Origin: Asterella californica
Taxonomy: Eukaryota > Streptophyta > Marchantiopsida > Marchantiales > Aytoniaceae
Direction: 5' to 3'
DNA length: 64,000 nt
Assembly (NCBI GenBank): GCA_036924285.1
Contig: JAYKYS010000006.1
Span: 26,820,001 to 26,884,000 of the forward strand
Part shown: positions 60,900 to 64,000 of the stretch, piece by piece
How the letters are laid out: every line of letters begins with the position of its first letter
How positions within the stretch are numbered: position 1 is the first letter of the stretch
Made by a program: the position numbers and the translations under genes
Notes under the pieces: model-generated
Seen by the model: only the letters and a program-made list of their open reading frames with translations
The model's database searches: none
What the model was told of the DNA's origin: nothing

Positions 60900-63746
60900 T
60901 TACCGACAGATGGGAGTGTGAAGTCTTTGCTCCAGAGAGCGTATAGCACCAAGCGTCATCACCAAAGTGTCATGTTGCAATATACTGTAGACATTCAGAC
61001 CCTGAAGATCACGACCACAGTTTGTTTAAGTCAAACTGATTTCTGAGATCCTATAATCAGGAAAAGCCAAAGCCTCGCTAGCTTTTAAAAGCAAGCCAAT
61101 TCAAATCTTTCGAGGGAAACGATTGCAAGATATGAAAGGTAAAGGCTCAAAGACGCTTCTGGCATTTCCGAGCACCTTAACGGGTAAGACGTTTGCATGA
61201 TGAAGATTACTGGTGGCCCGAAGCAAAGGGTCATTCATTTTCTCGCAGTCATCTACAAACAACACTCTTTTGGCCTCCTCCATTTCAGAAAGGAGCTGAA
61301 CCATATCTTTAGTTCGTGACGAGGGGGGTTCGACATTGTCAAAAATTTTGAGCTGCACACAGTATAAGAGACCATTTTGCATCAGTGTCACAATATTGCG
61401 ATCAAAACCACTAAACCTGAGCATAACGTAGAGTCGTACACCTGCGCTAAAAAGCTGCAACGAAGAGTGAGAAAAACACCTTGCCTTCTGCGAATCGAGC
61501 AGACAATGCAACTTTCAGGCCCATTCGCCGAACTTTCTTTTGCAGTCCTATCTCATAATCTCGAGGCTTTGGACCGTGCATAGTTGCTCCTCCACGAAAC
61601 TGCAAACAGGATCTCAATGTTAATTATCTGCAATCAGTGGAGAGACGATAGCAGAGGCAAGATGCTTCTCGACCAGAAGTAAATGAGTTGAGAACCTCAG
61701 TAGTAGTTTTCAAGAAGGCCGGTAAACTTTCGAATTTCGTTGAAGACTTTATCGTTGATAACTGTGTTTGCAGATATCCTTACAACGTGAACTCAGAAAG
61801 CATATCTGTAGGTGAGAACACCTTAAATGATCCACGTGTTTTCTCACGCAGACGGGGACGTGGATGATGGTACTACTTTTATAGCGAGACAACTATCGAT
61901 AGGCTTCCTAGCCAGGTTCGCACGATGCTTCTTATCACCCTTGAGGTGTTCTAAAGGATTCTGGCGTTTTCGGGGACAGATTAGTTACGAGCCTCGCAAT
62001 ATATATGATATGCCCATCAAGATTGAAGCGATTTAACATAATCGTCTCTCGTCTCTGCTTAAACGTACCTCGTATTGCAACATCATGTCGGGAGCTATTA
62101 TTGCAAGGGAGAGCAAGATCAATGTGCCAATTTCGAAATCAAAAGGATTCAGCTGGTAACGAAGGGTTGGATTGAGCCAATTCTTTCAGAATATTCGGAG
62201 TGATGTCAGAACACGGAGATCGAAAGTGAATAAACTTAGTCTTCGGCGAGTACTTAAATTAGGCGAAGAACACTCTAAAGTAAACCTGTTCTTTATCATT
62301 CATCGGAGTGCCAGATCCTAGAAATCTGACGATCAAACTGGGCTTAACACGAGTTTCTCTTCCAGACTTTAGTAGTAGTCAAAGCTAAAAAGTCTAATTG
62401 GCTCGTTCAATTTTCTTATAGTACATAACAGGGAAGGTCAGATCACTCAAGCTCTTTGTCCTCAGCTAGTACTACCAGTAAACAGCATTTGTATACTGAT
62501 GGATAGAACATGGTAGTGCAAGGACAAATGGCGTGTGAAGGGAAAAGGATAAGAAAGACGGGAAGTTCACAGTGAATTCAGAGTAGATTACATGTAGACT
62601 GAGTTACCAGGTGTACAAGAGTTGTAAGCTTCTAGAACGTAGAAATGGGGAGATGACTCTCAGTTGTCACTGTACCATATATCACCATCGAGGACACGAT
62701 GGGATTCGAATACTAGAGCAGGTGCTTCTTAAAAGACTGCTCGTGGTTCAGAAACTAATCCTTCGGACTTAGTTGTGAGACTGTGTTTTTCTTCATGTTT
62801 CCACTACTGAGGAACACAAAGTGTATAATTTGACACTACATGATAGACTGCCTGTCGTTGTGACAGCTCTGATATGTCCGACCGACAGGTTTTCGCTTTG
62901 GCTATGGCTCAATGTGCTTGCAGGAATAATACCAGTGTAAGTGGCTTCTAGCATCTACAGCAGAGTTATACCAGTGACTCACTGCTGTGTGTATACATAC
63001 ATCCTGATACCTGAGACCTCCTTATCAGATTATCAGGCACCATGATGCAGGCCCAGAAGAAATACCTGAGGACCACGCAGTGTTCCATGACGAGCCCTTC
63101 CACTTCCTTTCTGGGGCCCAGGCTTTCTCCCTGTGCCACTTACTTCGCTGATGGTTTTTGTCGAGTGAGTTCCCTGCAGTGACGAATCACACGACATACG
63201 TATCAGGGACTTACGGCTCACCAGGTCAACAGATAACAGACTGAGTTGGACCACGGGAAACCTGAAAGTGAATAACACTCCACGACAACGTACTGGTGAA
63301 TCAAAGTATCATCTCGTTATTAAGACCAACGAGACCAGATCAAATGATGCTCCATTGCTGCAAAGAACTCGTTTCTGTAAGTGCCGAGAGTCAGTACCTG
63401 TCGACGTTTGGCAAGCTGCCAGACTACGACACGATGAACAATGTCTCTGCGAATAGGAACATCGAAGATGTCTCCAGCGAGTGTAGTCTTGCCCTTGTCC
63501 TCTAGGGAAAAGTTGGTGACAGCAACTTCTCGATCCTTCAGGGATCCTTAGAGGAAAATATTGCCAACTTCAGCGATCAGTTATAATCTGCTAGTTCTGT
63601 GGAGAAAAACGTGCTTTACAATCTTTTAAAAATGTGCAACATTTTCGCTTGAAACTTCTTCTTCAGTTACCTTGAGTTAATGTGGCTAGGCCTCTTGAGG
63701 TGGATGCACACACATTGTTTCCAGAGCTCCTCGTAAACCAGCCGGC
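60900..63746 (-). CDS. Mitochondrial large-subunit ribosomal protein uL4 (L4), six exons resolved
   Basis: Minus-strand exons are 63671-63746, 63398-63546, 63066-63173, 61480-61599, 61176-61352 and 60900-61001 (TAA stop). All introns are GT-AG and phases are consistent throughout. The product lines the peptide-exit region of the large ribosomal subunit. Signature blocks in order: [55 protein letters not shown] with [25 protein letters not shown] with [26 protein letters not shown], and [16 protein letters not shown]. The exon at 63671-63746 ([19 protein letters not shown]) looks like the end of a mitochondrial presequence. The first coding exon is not settled: an ATG at 63935-63937 with a donor GTGACT keeps phase but is weak. 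The blocks fit plant mitochondrial rather than plastid L4. No lesion was seen. Confidence 0.93.
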
Positions 63747-64000
63747 CTAAGATCAAATCATTTCGTCAAATTCCGCGGAACTGTGCGAGATCAACAAATT
63801 CCAACCTAATGGTTCTTCTGCCCACGATAGAGGGAGTGTGTAGTCACGATCCCACTGGAACGCATACAAAAACGCTTCCTGGCCCTGTCTCCGGAGTGCA
63901 GTGAGGGAGTGATAGACATGATCGGACTGGGAAGCATCTGGACGCTTCCTCTGTCCTCAAAGATTACACTGCATTTCTTTGCTTGGATTTCAGCTCCTTC

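Noticed and set aside
60816..61046. 76-codon plus-strand open frame
   Set aside because: It is antisense to the last exon of the uL4m gene.
63281..63505. Plus-strand open frames at the right end of the window
   Set aside because: They are antisense to the uL4m exon at 63398-63546.

Overview
The window is nuclear DNA of a non-seed land plant, probably a bryophyte-grade genome; I cannot name the species. Supporting this are three spliced genes with short exons (axonemal/cytoplasmic dynein light chain LC8, a microsomal glutathione S-transferase 3, and mitochondrial ribosomal protein uL4 closely resembling plant versions), a chromodomain-type Ty3/gypsy element primed by initiator tRNA-Met, and CACTA and PIF/Harbinger DNA transposons. 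Most of the 64 kb is transposons and AT-rich repeats. None of the three genes appears as a single long open frame: their exons were joined by reading splice sites and checking that phase is preserved.

Layout: 0.7-2.4 kb, LC8 gene (+). 2.9-6.3 kb, a tandem duplication and AT-rich repeats. 6.3-14.5 kb, a decayed CACTA-like element with matching 3-bp flanks (AAG), carrying subterminal GTCTTAA/GACAT motifs and a nested, heavily decayed Ty3/gypsy element (8.7-12.0 kb). 15.1-15.7 kb, an unrecognised broken coding region. 16.8-18.7 kb, a complete five-exon MGST3 gene (-). 19-26.4 kb, tandem repeats, a cluster of modular hairpin repeats, and a dispersed repeat that also occurs inverted at 5.0-5.6 kb.

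26.8-38.6 kb is bounded by 53-bp inverted repeats (50/53 identical). Inside it lie a decayed PIF/Harbinger pair (transposase on +, Myb/SANT-like partner on -, convergent), a RING-like fragment and an intron-containing phosphohexomutase fragment that looks captured at the DNA level. 38.6-49.8 kb holds no convincing gene, only duplications and further hairpin-module copies. 49.8-50.8 kb is a second, truncated copy of the 8.7-12.0 kb gypsy family. Directly after it sits a very young chromovirus (51121-58237) whose two LTRs differ by only two substitutions and one 1-nt gap, yet whose coding region carries several breaks. The last 3 kb hold the uL4m gene (-).

The three host genes have unrelated housekeeping roles (dynein-based transport or flagella, membrane thiol/peroxide metabolism, mitochondrial translation), with no sign of functional clustering. 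The window is best read as small host genes separated by nested transposon blocks.
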